From: Bradyrhizobium glycinis
GTDB taxonomy: Bacteria; Pseudomonadota; Alphaproteobacteria; Rhizobiales; Xanthobacteraceae
Reading direction: 5' to 3'
NCBI RefSeq assembly: GCF_016031655.1
Contig: NZ_JACCHQ010000021.1
Span: forward strand, 1-64,000
DNA: 64,000 nt
The stretch's first letter is position 1; every line of letters starts with the position of its first letter. A model generated the notes under the pieces. It ran no database searches. It saw only the letters and a list, made by a program, of their open reading frames with translations, and had not been told where the DNA came from. This document shows positions 45,725 to 54,305 of this stretch, in pieces. The position numbers and the translations under genes were made by a program.

Positions 45725-46894
45725 ATGACCGTCGCTAAAGGACCTCAGGTGTTTCCGCGCGCAGAGTACATGCGAAGGCTTGCCGCGGTAAAAGCAGAAA
45801 TGGTCAAGCGCGGCATCGAAACTCTAGTGGTCACCTTTGATCGCAGTATCAATTATCTGACCGGCTACACCGCGCGATCAGCCTACGTCCCGCAGGCTCT
45901 TGTGGTTTCCGTCCAGGAAGAGGAGCCATCGCTCATTTTGCGCCTCATGGATGTGCCAGCCGGAATCCATCTGACGTTTCTCGAACGGAACAAGATAATT
46001 GGATATCCCGAATCGCTCGTTGGCAACCCCGAGAAGGATGGGTACGACGCTGTCATCGATTTCCTTCAAGAAGCCAACCTTGCCAACCACGGGGTTGGAC
46101 TGGAAATGGGACAGCTTCCAGCGCGAGCGGCGGAAAACTTCAAGAAACGACTGCCGGCTGCGAGGTTCGTTGACTGTACACACGTCGTCACTTGGATCAG
46201 GGTCATCAAGTCCGACCTTGAAATAGCTTTGATGAAAGAAGCTGCCGCGATTGCCGATGCGGGTATGTTGCGTGCGGCCGAAGTCATTCGCCCCGGTGTA
46301 CATGAAGCGGACGCGGTCGCCGAGATTCTGTCGACCCTGGCGCGCGGCGCCAATGGTAAGCACGGGACCGGAATCGCGAATATCTTCATGTGCTCCTCAC
46401 CACGCACGGGGACAAGCCACATCATCTGGAGCGACGACATCTTCCGCCAAGGTTCACAAATCAATCTTGAGCTCGGCGGCGTGCGCCACACTTATACAGC
46501 AGCAGTCATGCGCACCTTCTCGATTGGCAGGCCTTCCGACCGTCTGCGGCGCATTCATGAGGCCGAGGTCGAGGGCCTAGAGGCCGCGCTGGAAAAAGTC
46601 CGACCCGGAGCAACCTGCAGCGACGTCGCCGAAGCATTTAATCGCACGATCGGGAAGTTCGGTTTTCAGAAAGAATCCCGCTGTGGCTATGGCATCGGCA
46701 TTGATTGGAACGAGGCGGTCACTAGCCTTAAAGAAGGAGATATGACCGTTCTTAAACCTAACATGACTTTCCATCTGATGCTGGGCAACTGGATCGATGA
46801 GGATTTCGGCTATGTTCTCAGCGAGACATTCCGCGTCACGGAGTCCGGAGCTGACGTGTTGACCCGGGTGCCGCGTCAGATTTTCGAGATTTAA
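45725..46894 (+). CDS. M24 hydrolase, ectoine-hydrolase (DoeA)-like
   Basis: A 389-residue two-domain M24 protein. ATG 45725 is supported by AAGGAG upstream. The segment corresponding to the metal ligands reads INLELGGVRHTYTAAVMRTF, without the two Asp residues of metallo-aminopeptidases. The C-terminal CGYGIGIDWNEAVTSL, LKPNMTFHLMLGNW and a final PRQIFEI resemble ectoine hydrolase, which opens ectoine to N-acetyl-diaminobutyrate. The exact substrate is uncertain. It is the second such protein in the window (other at 36307) and follows the porin in the same direction. No doeB-like deacetylase of the AstE family is adjacent. Confidence 0.8.
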   Translation: MTVAKGPQVFPRAEYMRRLAAVKAEMVKRGIETLVVTFDRSINYLTGYTARSAYVPQALVVSVQEEEPSLILRLMDVPAGIHLTFLERNKIIGYPESLVGNPEKDGYDAVIDFLQEANLANHGVGLEMGQLPARAAENFKKRLPAARFVDCTHVVTWIRVIKSDLEIALMKEAAAIADAGMLRAAEVIRPGVHEADAVAEILSTLARGANGKHGTGIANIFMCSSPRTGTSHIIWSDDIFRQGSQINLELGGVRHTYTAAVMRTFSIGRPSDRLRRIHEAEVEGLEAALEKVRPGATCSDVAEAFNRTIGKFGFQKESRCGYGIGIDWNEAVTSLKEGDMTVLKPNMTFHLMLGNWIDEDFGYVLSETFRVTESGADVLTRVPRQIFEI

Positions 46895-46901
46895 CCCGGC
46901 T

Positions 46902-46927
46902 GCGGGCTCTTCCGGTGAAGAGCCCGC
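46902..46927 (+). terminator. Hairpin downstream of the DoeA-like gene
   Basis: GCGGGCTCTT and AAGAGCCCGC form a perfect 10-bp stem around CCGGTG, 8 nt past the M24 stop. No T-run follows, so it could be a transcript-stabilising hairpin rather than an intrinsic terminator. Confidence 0.6.
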
Positions 46928-46938
46928 CGCGCTGAAGT

Positions 46939-46964
46939 TGGCAACGTCCCCCGGGACGTTGCCA
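46939..46964. repeat. Perfect 12-bp palindrome
   Basis: TGGCAACGTCCC (46939-46950) and GGGACGTTGCCA (46953-46964) are exact inverted copies separated by CC. It follows another hairpin by 11 nt. It may be a second terminator stem, an operator or an element end; no T-run or coding partner decides this. Confidence 0.75.
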
Positions 46965-47385
46965 GTATACTCGCGGGATGCTCGCAGCTCAGGGCTCCCT
47001 GTCTCGCGGCGCTCGCTCTGCTTCTGCGTCGGTGTATTTGCAAGATGGGCTGATGCATCTGATCCTGCCTCCGGTTTATGAGGGCAGTGCCTCAGTGGAT
47101 TCAGTGTCGCCTTCTGTTAATCACCCCACCGGCACGGTTGCGGTCTGTGCCGGTTTTCGTGCTGCGCAAGCTGATCGTACCAAGCGCGACACGCCGAACT
47201 GGTCGCCTGACTGCTGATCCCTCCTAGCCTACCGCGGCCTGGCCTCACCAAGTCAGGGCGAACAGGGGCAATGTTCCGACGTTCGCCAACTTCCTGAAGA
47301 ATTTCGGCATCTTCGCCCCCATCTTCGCAGCTATCCCGCTATAGTACTCGACTAAATTCTATCTCTGAAGCGGAGAAAAAAAGAG
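46965..47385. other. Intergenic with a possible transporter tail relic
   Basis: About 420 bases. One plus-strand frame ending at about 47343 reads TFANFLKNFGIFAPIFAAIP and then stops, hydrophobic like the tail of a permease, but nothing precedes it. No intact gene is seen. Confidence 0.35.
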
Positions 47386-48252
47386 ATGGGAGCGGCGATG
47401 CGAGTTCCGTCGACGGCGCAAATCAACCGTGAACAGCTAGCATCGGTGCAAGGTCAGATCGCCTTTGCTCGCCGCTCGCCGGGCGAGAAGGCTCCAGCAA
47501 TTGTCGTGCCGGGCTCCGATGGGCCCCTGGTAAGCTATGACGTGACAATACGCGATGCGCGTCCGATTGTGGACGAACTTTCTCTCGACAGCGAAGGCTT
47601 CACTCTCATTCAGCACAAGATCTCCTGCGCGAACGAGCGTGATCCGGAGGTCATGCGCGACAGGTATCTTGAAGAGATGGTCCCGTTCATCAAGGACTAC
47701 TTCAAGGCCTCATGGGTTGTACCCAAGCGGGATGCCGTTATCATTCGCTCTGTTGGCGCAAGCTCTGTTCCGCCGGCGGAGAAGGGGAGCGGTCTGGTCA
47801 GGCCGTATGTGGCCAGCTTTGCGCATATTGACTATGCGCCGATCGCCGGCCCGGTGATGGCCGCGCGGGAAGACCAACTCCAGGGCATTCCGATCCGGGC
47901 CTATTCTCGATTGATGATCATCCAAGCCTGGCATGCACTTTCCGAGCCGCCGCAGGATTTTCCTTTGGCGTTCTGCGATGGCAACTCGGTTGTCGACACG
48001 GACCTGGTCGATACCGTCTACGAGAAATACGACGTCAAGCACAAGACATGGCTGGTCCACTACAGCCCAGTTCACCGCTGGTATTACTTCCCGGACATGA
48101 CGTCGGCGGAGTTCGCTTTGTTTAAGGGGTATGATTCCGAAGACGATCACAATCCGAGGTCCGCTCATGCGGCGTTCGACAATCGTCGCGCTTACCCAGA
48201 TGCGAAACCCCGCAGGAGTGTCGAGGCGCGCTTCTTCGTGTACTACGACTGA
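47386..48252 (+). CDS. CmcJ/NvfI-like oxygenase-family protein
   Basis: A 288-residue protein. The C-terminal part VHYSPVHRWYYFPDMTSAEF, FKGYDSEDD, SAHAAFDN and RRSVEARFFVYYD is typical of the CmcJ/AsaB/NvfI family, which includes Fe(II)/2-oxoglutarate-type tailoring enzymes such as the cephamycin protein CmcJ. Histidines in SPVHRW and SAHAAF are candidate ligands. Starts at 47386 (GGAG 10 nt upstream) and 47398 (GGGAG 5 nt upstream) are both possible. An SDR gene follows 74 nt later, so the two may modify one small molecule. Substrate unknown. Confidence 0.75.
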   Translation: MGAAMRVPSTAQINREQLASVQGQIAFARRSPGEKAPAIVVPGSDGPLVSYDVTIRDARPIVDELSLDSEGFTLIQHKISCANERDPEVMRDRYLEEMVPFIKDYFKASWVVPKRDAVIIRSVGASSVPPAEKGSGLVRPYVASFAHIDYAPIAGPVMAAREDQLQGIPIRAYSRLMIIQAWHALSEPPQDFPLAFCDGNSVVDTDLVDTVYEKYDVKHKTWLVHYSPVHRWYYFPDMTSAEFALFKGYDSEDDHNPRSAHAAFDNRRAYPDAKPRRSVEARFFVYYD

Positions 48253-48326
48253 ATCAGAGAGGGTGAGATCATTCGCAAGTCATAGGAAGGCTTGCGCAGT
48301 TCGGGCGAACGGGAGACGTTCCTTAG

Positions 48327-49013
48327 ATGAGCACAGTTCTGATTACGGGCGCAAATCGGGGCATCGGACTTGCGCTTGCGCAGCAGTACGCGACTGAGGG
48401 TGCCGAGGTTCTTGGCTGCTGCCGTCATCCAGCAAAAGCTGATGAGCTCAAAGCCCTCGCCGCGTCCTCTAGCGGTCGCGTTCGGATTATTGCACTGGAT
48501 GTCGCTGACGAATCCTCGATCGCGTCCCTTAAGCGTACCCTGGGCGATCAACCAATCGACATTCTCATCAACAATGCCGGAATCAGCGGTCTATCGGCCG
48601 ACTGGATCGAGGCCGAAGGTTACATGACCACGATGCGGGTCAACGCCCTGGCCCCCATGTTGATCGCGCAGACCCTCTACGACAATTTGAGACACAGCAC
48701 GCAGAAGAAGCTGGTGGCAATCACCAGCATTATGGGCTCGACGAGCAGCGCTGCAGGCGGCAAGTATGCTTATCGAGCCTCGAAGGCGGCGCTCAACAAT
48801 GGCATGCGTGGCTTGTCGCGTGCCTGGGCTCGAGATGGGATCCTGGTGGCGCTGCTAAATCCAGGTTATGTACAAACAGAGATGGTCAAGGGACAAGTTG
48901 CTTTCATATCGGCTGACGAGTGCGCGAGCGGCCTTATCGCTCGGATCGCGGAGCTCACGCCAGCCACCAGCGGCGTCTTTCAGGACTACCGCGGCGTGAA
49001 GATTCGCTGGTGA
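48327..49013 (+). CDS. Short-chain dehydrogenase/reductase
   Basis: A 228-residue classical SDR. It has the nucleotide-binding TGANRGIG at the N terminus, NNAG near residue 80, catalytic Ser in ITSIMGS and YAYRASKAA (Tyr-x-x-x-Lys), then LNPGYVQTEM. It resembles the C-factor/sniffer subgroup. It follows the CmcJ-like gene in the same direction and probably forms an operon with it. Substrate not assignable. Confidence 0.88.
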   Translation: MSTVLITGANRGIGLALAQQYATEGAEVLGCCRHPAKADELKALAASSSGRVRIIALDVADESSIASLKRTLGDQPIDILINNAGISGLSADWIEAEGYMTTMRVNALAPMLIAQTLYDNLRHSTQKKLVAITSIMGSTSSAAGGKYAYRASKAALNNGMRGLSRAWARDGILVALLNPGYVQTEMVKGQVAFISADECASGLIARIAELTPATSGVFQDYRGVKIRW

Positions 49014-49403
49014 ATGTTTCACGTCAGCTTGATGGATTGATGCCAAGCCGGCCGCCTGGCTCTGAACTTGGCGTCCGTGTCCGTGTCGCACTGGCGGCGG
49101 GCGCAGTTTCTCGTTCGTTTGCGCCCACAGAACGCAATCTGGGGGCACTGCTTCATGTCTGTGAAGGATCGTTGACGGCCTGCTGATTAACGCCAGCGAT
49201 ATTCTGTGGTCGGGCGCTGCTAGCTCCCGATCGATCAAGACGCGCCAGCATTTCGATCATCGGGATGCTGATAGAGTCACCCGCGTTGCTACACGCGGTT
49301 CACATTCCGCGAATAAGTGAAATCGAACGACCTTTGAGCTTATCCGGATAGACGCCAACGCAACCGCTTCTTTTCTCAAAACGGACCTGCAGAAAGTACC
49401 CGC
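49014..49403. other. Intergenic, nothing identified
   Basis: About 390 bases between the SDR and the SnoaL-like relic. The sequence begins with GTCAGCTT at about 49024, which recalls the start of a tts box, but the rest does not match. Confidence 0.4.
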
Positions 49404-49829
49404 GTGACAGAGCATTGCTATTGGCGCTTATCGGTCGCCTTGCATCGCGCCATCAACAATCAATGCTTTGCGGAGGTCGAGTTCTGCTTGACGAAAATGT
49501 TGAGTGGGCGCTCTACGGGCTCGTTCACATGTTTTCCGTTTCTCGGCAGCCGGCAGGACAAGCATGCTGTGCTGGAAGTTATCCGCAACATCGCGGCATT
49601 GTTCAGGTGCAGCGTTTCGAACGCGAGATGACCATACTTGGCTTGGATTCTGCGGCCTCCATTTTACGCAGCTCGCTTCTCTCGCGCGATTCCAAGACGA
49701 CAGTTGCGTTACGCCTCGGCCAGTTCGCGCAGTTCCAGGCCGCCCGGCTCATCAAGATGCGCGCGCTCGTCGACACCTGATCTCGTCGAACAAGCCCTTG
49801 GCCGCTCAATTCATCTTCCAAACATGAGT
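49404..49829 (+). pseudogene. SnoaL-like protein, frameshifted paralogue of 8401-8841
   Basis: Beginning at GTG 49404 (MTEHCYWRLSVALHRAINNQ) the reading shifts frame at least twice. It continues VQRFEREMTILGLDSAASIL in a second frame and ends DLVEQALGRSIHLPN in a third. These stretches align with the intact gene at 8401 over its whole length, so this is a decayed duplicate. Confidence 0.72.
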
Positions 49830-50072
49830 AGCTGTGTCGTGAGAACGCGCGAGAAGCGGACGTCTCCGCAGACCGGGTCACAGCAAACGGCAAAGCCGCG
49901 GTTCGCGCGACTTAGCGGTCAACTCGCCAGCCTTCTTGCACGGCAGCATCTAGTTGCCAGCATCCGACTTCAGGCGCCTCTTTCAGCAGCGGAGGCTGCT
50001 AGCTCATTCGAACCGATCCAGGTAAAAATGATGATTTCTGTATGGAAACTTCAGGATCGAGTCCCGCCGTAG
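49830..50072. other. Short interval, nothing identified
   Basis: About 240 bases between the relic and the end of the minus-strand SDR. No feature was recognised. Confidence 0.4.
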
Positions 50073-50831
50073 CTACAGCGTCAGGCCGCCATCGATGACG
50101 ATCGTCTGCCCCGTGATCATGGGCGCTGCGAAGCCAAGATAGACGATCGTTTCGGCGATGTCCTCAGGAACGCATCTGCGCCGCAAGGGAGTTCGCTCGA
50201 TCGAGCTTTGCCGCTGCGCTTCCGTCCACTCGATCTGCCAGGTGCTGTCAACTGCGCCCGGCGCCACCGCGTTAATCCGGATCTCCGGTGCGAGACCTTG
50301 CGCAAGATGACGCGTGATCGCAATGATACCAGCCTTGCTTGCCGCATAGGCCAAACTAGACCCTCTCGACGTCAGGGCTGACACTGAGGCCAAACTTACG
50401 ATCGCGCCTCTCGATTGCCGCAACGAGGGGGCAGCCGCGCGCGTGCATCGGAAGAGCCCGATGAGGTTCGTATCCAATACTGCCGACCACAGCTCGTCAG
50501 TGATAAGGTCGAGATCGGAGGACGAAATGGACTTCCGTGCTCCCGGCGTCCCGGCATTGTTAACGAGAAGGTCGAGCCCTCCCATCTTGTCAACGGCAGC
50601 GTTTACGAGCTCTGCCTCTTTTCCGTCACCGATAGCGCCCGGTACGCTGAAGACGTCGTAACCGTCCGCGCGAAGCTTGCTCACCTCCTCAGGCCCCCGC
50701 GGATCGTCGGGAAGGTGGTTCAGCGCAACACTGCACCCCGACTCTGCCAACCGCGTCAAGGTCGCCAAGCCGATGCCTGAAGCGGCACCGGTCACGAGCG
50801 CTCTTTTTCCCGACAGTTCGTAGCGGATCAT
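50073..50831 (-). CDS. SDR-family oxidoreductase (FabG-like)
   Basis: A 252-residue SDR. It has TGAASGIG at the N terminus, NNAGTPG, LASVSALTSRGSSLAYAASK with Ser/Tyr/Lys catalytic residues, and a C-terminal TGQTIVIDGGLTL. ATG 50831 is chosen because GGAGAG precedes it and the family begins here; an upstream extension is unlikely. It is divergent from a TPP-dependent enzyme with a 209-nt intergenic region carrying a perfect AT-rich palindrome. Co-regulation of both by the nearby GntR protein is plausible. Confidence 0.88.
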   Translation of the reverse strand: MIRYELSGKRALVTGAASGIGLATLTRLAESGCSVALNHLPDDPRGPEEVSKLRADGYDVFSVPGAIGDGKEAELVNAAVDKMGGLDLLVNNAGTPGARKSISSSDLDLITDELWSAVLDTNLIGLFRCTRAAAPSLRQSRGAIVSLASVSALTSRGSSLAYAASKAGIIAITRHLAQGLAPEIRINAVAPGAVDSTWQIEWTEAQRQSSIERTPLRRRCVPEDIAETIVYLGFAAPMITGQTIVIDGGLTL

Positions 50832-50915
50832 GGTCTCTCCTTTTTGGCTTCTCTGATGAGCGAGCCGGCACGCGCCAGCGCCCGACGCGAGCGGTGAACG
50901 CACATTGACGTGACT

Positions 50916-50932
50916 TTTTATATCATATAAAA
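50916..50932. promoter_or_regulatory. Perfect palindrome in a divergent promoter region
   Basis: TTTTATATCATATAAAA has 8-bp arms around a central C. It sits between the divergent SDR and TPP-enzyme genes, a position suited to an operator for the GntR-family regulator encoded at 52910. Confidence 0.55.
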
Positions 50933-51040
50933 TGCTCGCGCAACGCGAGATAGTCCGCCTGGCTAGGTCGCCAGGGAATAGGCACAGTGCCGCTTTGAGC
51001 CAGTTTGCATCGTGCCAAACCGACAAAGAGATAGAGTAAG

Positions 51041-52765
51041 ATGAACAAGTCTAAGTTGCCGAACGCTAGCCCCGCCCTCCAACCGTCGCGCCGCATGACT
51101 GGGGGGCGCTTCATTGCCGAGACCATCAAGGCGAAGGGTATCTCTCACGTCTTCTTCATGGATGCTGTTCTGCGGCGCGCACTCACCGAGATGGAGGACC
51201 TCGGCATCAAAAGAATTCTTGGGCATTCCGAAAAGGGAATCGCGTATATGGCGGATGGCTATGCGCGGGCGCTGCGACGCCCTGCCGTTTGCATGGCGCA
51301 GTCAGTGGGAGCTGCCAATCTTGCCGCGGCTCTCCAGGAATCGTGGTTTGCGTACGCGCCTGTCGTCGCGTTGACGGGGCGCCACGCGGCCAACTACCAG
51401 TACCGAAACGCGTATCAGGAGCTTCCGCACGAGCCGCTTTACGCCGCCGTCACGAAGTTCAGAGGTCGAGTCGATGAGGTGGCGCAATTGCCTCATCTCC
51501 TTCGTCAAGCATTCAGAGAAGCGACAACCGGTGCCTCGCGCCCTGTCCATCTCGACATCGCCGGCTATACGGGCGACATCGTTGGCGCCGCCGAATTCAC
51601 AGCTAGCATCTTTCCCGAAGAGACCTTCGCAAAGGTGCCAGCGTTCCGTCCTTCTCCGGATGCGGAATCGGTCAGCCGTGCTGCGGCCGCGATCGCGGCT
51701 TCAGAGCGCCCTGTGATCCTTGCGGGCGCCGGCTTGATGATGTCGGGCGCCGAAGACGCCCTTAAGGCATTCGTCGAACGCCACGGAATTCCAGTTGTGA
51801 TGTCGCTCGATGCAAAACACGCTCTTCCGGAGTTTCATCCGCAAAACGGTGGCGTAGCCGGGACCTACTCGCGGAGCTGTGCAAACAAGATCCTGCATGA
51901 TGCGGATCTTGTCATGTTCGTCGGCAGCGATACGGGCGACATGATCACGAATCACTGGAAGCTGCCAAGGCCGGAGGCACAAATTGTACAGATCGACATC
52001 GATCCGGCGGAGCTTGGCCGCAACTTCCCCGAAGCGATTGGTGTACATGGTGACCCGAAAGCGGCTCTCGATCGCCTTGCCTTGGAACTGCCATCCCGTG
52101 CGCGAGCAAGCTGGCAGCGAAAGGTCGATGATTACGTCGCCGAATGGCGCGCGGAAGCGGAGATCGCGCGATCCTCTGAGGCGACGCCGATCAGGCCGGA
52201 GCGTCTATGCCGGGAGATCTCGGACTGGCTTCCGAAGAACGCAATGCTGGTGGCCGATACCGGATACGCATCGCACTGGAGCGGCACGCTCGTCTATTTA
52301 ACCGACCCGGCCCAGGGATATCTGCGAGCCGCCGGGTCGTTGGGCTGGGCTTTTCCTGCTTCACTCGGCGTTCAGTGTGCGGTGCCAGATCGTCCCGTCG
52401 TCTGCTTAACCGGCGATGGTGGTTTTATGTATCATCTCCCCGAACTGGAAACGGCTCGGCGGTATGGCCTTAACGTAATCACGATCGTGAACAACAATCA
52501 TTGCCTTGGACAGGGCAGGAGAAACATCGATATTGCCTACGAAGGAAGGAAGGGTAACAAAGAGGAGATCTTTGCCTATCGAGACACGGATTTCGCGAAA
52601 ATCGCACGCGATTTCGACTGCTTCGGCGTGCGGGTCGAGAAGCCCGGTGACTTGGCAAAGGCCTTCGATGATGCGCGCCGATCCGGTAAGCCCGCCGTCA
52701 TCGACGTGGTGACTGAGTTTGAAGCGCTGGCTCCCTTGCCGTGGACCCCGTCCTCCGGAAGCTAA
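51041..52765 (+). CDS. Thiamine-diphosphate-dependent enzyme (acetolactate-synthase-like)
   Basis: A 574-residue three-domain ThDP enzyme. The N-terminal pyrimidine domain has the catalytic Glu in GHSEKGIAYMADGYAR, the middle domain has RPVILAGAGLM, and the C-terminal domain has the ThDP/Mg motif GDGGFMYHLPELETARRYGL followed by NNNHCLGQG. Relatives include acetolactate synthase, oxalyl-CoA and benzoylformate decarboxylases and sulfoacetaldehyde acetyltransferase; the exact reaction is unclear. It diverges from an SDR and is followed by a terminator and a GntR gene. Confidence 0.88.
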   Translation: MNKSKLPNASPALQPSRRMTGGRFIAETIKAKGISHVFFMDAVLRRALTEMEDLGIKRILGHSEKGIAYMADGYARALRRPAVCMAQSVGAANLAAALQESWFAYAPVVALTGRHAANYQYRNAYQELPHEPLYAAVTKFRGRVDEVAQLPHLLRQAFREATTGASRPVHLDIAGYTGDIVGAAEFTASIFPEETFAKVPAFRPSPDAESVSRAAAAIAASERPVILAGAGLMMSGAEDALKAFVERHGIPVVMSLDAKHALPEFHPQNGGVAGTYSRSCANKILHDADLVMFVGSDTGDMITNHWKLPRPEAQIVQIDIDPAELGRNFPEAIGVHGDPKAALDRLALELPSRARASWQRKVDDYVAEWRAEAEIARSSEATPIRPERLCREISDWLPKNAMLVADTGYASHWSGTLVYLTDPAQGYLRAAGSLGWAFPASLGVQCAVPDRPVVCLTGDGGFMYHLPELETARRYGLNVITIVNNNHCLGQGRRNIDIAYEGRKGNKEEIFAYRDTDFAKIARDFDCFGVRVEKPGDLAKAFDDARRSGKPAVIDVVTEFEALAPLPWTPSSGS

Positions 52766-52794
52766 GCCGGTACTCCCTTGGCCAGACATGTCTT

Positions 52795-52824
52795 AAAGGG
52801 GCCGGGCGGCCCCTTTAATCTTTT
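52795..52824 (+). terminator. Rho-independent terminator after the ThDP enzyme gene
   Basis: AAAGGGGCC (52795-52803) and GGCCCCTTT (52808-52816) form a 9-bp stem with loop GGGC, followed by AATCTTTTG. Confidence 0.85.
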
Positions 52825-52909
52825 GTGGCACCCCAACGCCGTGATACACGGACTTGCCTGTGAGGAGCAGCCCTACCAGAAGGGCGCCAGTCGAGACGGC
52901 GAACAGAAA

Positions 52910-53692
52910 ATGAGAAAACCGGGATCTCAACACGCGAACCGCTCTGCTTCCTCATCCGCACTCCCCATGTCCACTGCACTTGATTGGCCGCACGTCGGAC
53001 GTGACAACTTACACGCGAGGGCATATCTGATGCTTCGCAAAGCTCTCATTGCTGGCCGGTTCCGGCCGGGCCAGCGGCTTCTTCTCAAGCCATTGGCCGA
53101 AGAGCTTGGAGTTAGTGTCACTCCCGTGAGGGAGGCGCTTCTGCGGCTGGCTTCCGAGCGCGGCCTTGTTCCGCATCAGTCGCGCACGATGATGGTCCCA
53201 GTCTTAAGCGTTGCCCGGTTCAGGGAAATTCGTGACATTCGAATCGAGTTGGAAGGGCGTGCGGCAGAAGCTGCGGCGAACAACATCTCGCCGAGCGACA
53301 TCATCGCGCTGGAGAAGATGCAGGAGCAGCTGATGCTGGCAAGACGGCAGCGCGACGTGCAGACAGTCCTCGCGATCAACGAAGAATTTCATTTCAGGAT
53401 CTACAGATCATCCGACTTGCCTGTGGTCTGCGGATTGATCGAAAGCCTGTGGGTTCAAATAGGTCCGCTTCTCACGCTGAATGATTTCAGTGCATCAGCT
53501 ACCGCGAAGGATCATCCGCACCGGGCGATCCTGGCTAGCCTCGCTGCAAAAGATGGCGCAGGCGCACGGCTTGCTCTGGCAAACGACATCATGTGGGCAA
53601 GCAGATATCTTGAGAAGGCTGTCGTCAGGCTCAACAAGCCCGCTGAAGACAAGAAAAAACGAAGTTCGACAACATCTTTCGGCGCGAACTGA
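52910..53692 (+). CDS. GntR-family (FadR/FCD-type) transcriptional regulator
   Basis: A 260-residue regulator. The N-terminal winged helix has RPGQRLLLKPLAEELGVSVT and PVREALLRLASERGLV. The helical C-terminal FCD domain has REIRDIRIELEGRAAEAAA, EEFHFRIYRSSD and a DHPHRAILASLAAKDGAGAR segment with likely metal-binding residues. ATG 52910 is chosen because an upstream extension would overlap the terminator. Its position after the SDR/ThDP pair and the palindrome in their shared promoter region suggest it controls them, usually as a ligand-released repressor. Confidence 0.85.
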   Translation: MRKPGSQHANRSASSSALPMSTALDWPHVGRDNLHARAYLMLRKALIAGRFRPGQRLLLKPLAEELGVSVTPVREALLRLASERGLVPHQSRTMMVPVLSVARFREIRDIRIELEGRAAEAAANNISPSDIIALEKMQEQLMLARRQRDVQTVLAINEEFHFRIYRSSDLPVVCGLIESLWVQIGPLLTLNDFSASATAKDHPHRAILASLAAKDGAGARLALANDIMWASRYLEKAVVRLNKPAEDKKKRSSTTSFGAN

Positions 53693-54305
53693 CGACCAGC
53701 TGCATCGACTGGCGGCGGTTCGGGGCACTTTGGCGAGGTGTGGCAGCATGCGCATCGAACCGAGCGTCTCGGGTTTGGCTGCCATGAGTAAGAGCCTAGC
53801 ATAGCCCATTGCTCTCTACCGAGAATCTCACCGTCAGCCCAGTGCGACAACTTAATACGATGCTTGGGGGCATTCGCGCTGGAATAACGCGCGTCAGCGT
53901 CGATTATCGGCGAAAATTGCATCAGGCATCGTTACTATGAGGCCACGTGTCGGTGGAGCAATGAAGGCCAGTGGTTTGACTGGCTCCAGACCGCGAGATC
54001 GAACTCGCGCAGCCGGCGGGATTGCAGTGGAGTTAAAACCCTAGAGCTTAGTGCGTACTATGTGTTGAAACGTGTTCGCGCCGAATCCAGGTGCGCTCCC
54101 CAGATTTTATTTTGGCATCCTTTGCCTTGCCCGGTTGGTCCGAAGACATGAGCAGCAAACCGGGGGAATTGGAGGAGTAGTTCTGAACCGACTTGTTAGC
54201 AAGGCAGAACGCCCCGCTTCACAGTCCGGGGAATATCGCCGCAACGCATTGATGACAGACTTGAGACCCGAGCATCAGGGCCGGTGCCCACAAGGGAGTG
54301 ACGTC
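53693..54305. other. Intergenic, nothing identified
   Basis: About 610 bases between the GntR and MDR genes. Only short frames occur. AAGGGAG at 54292-54298 is the ribosome-binding site for the next gene. Confidence 0.45.

Noticed and set aside
49020-49050. GTCAGCTT as a tts box
   Set aside because: Only the first eight bases fit; the second half of the consensus is missing and no effector-like gene follows.
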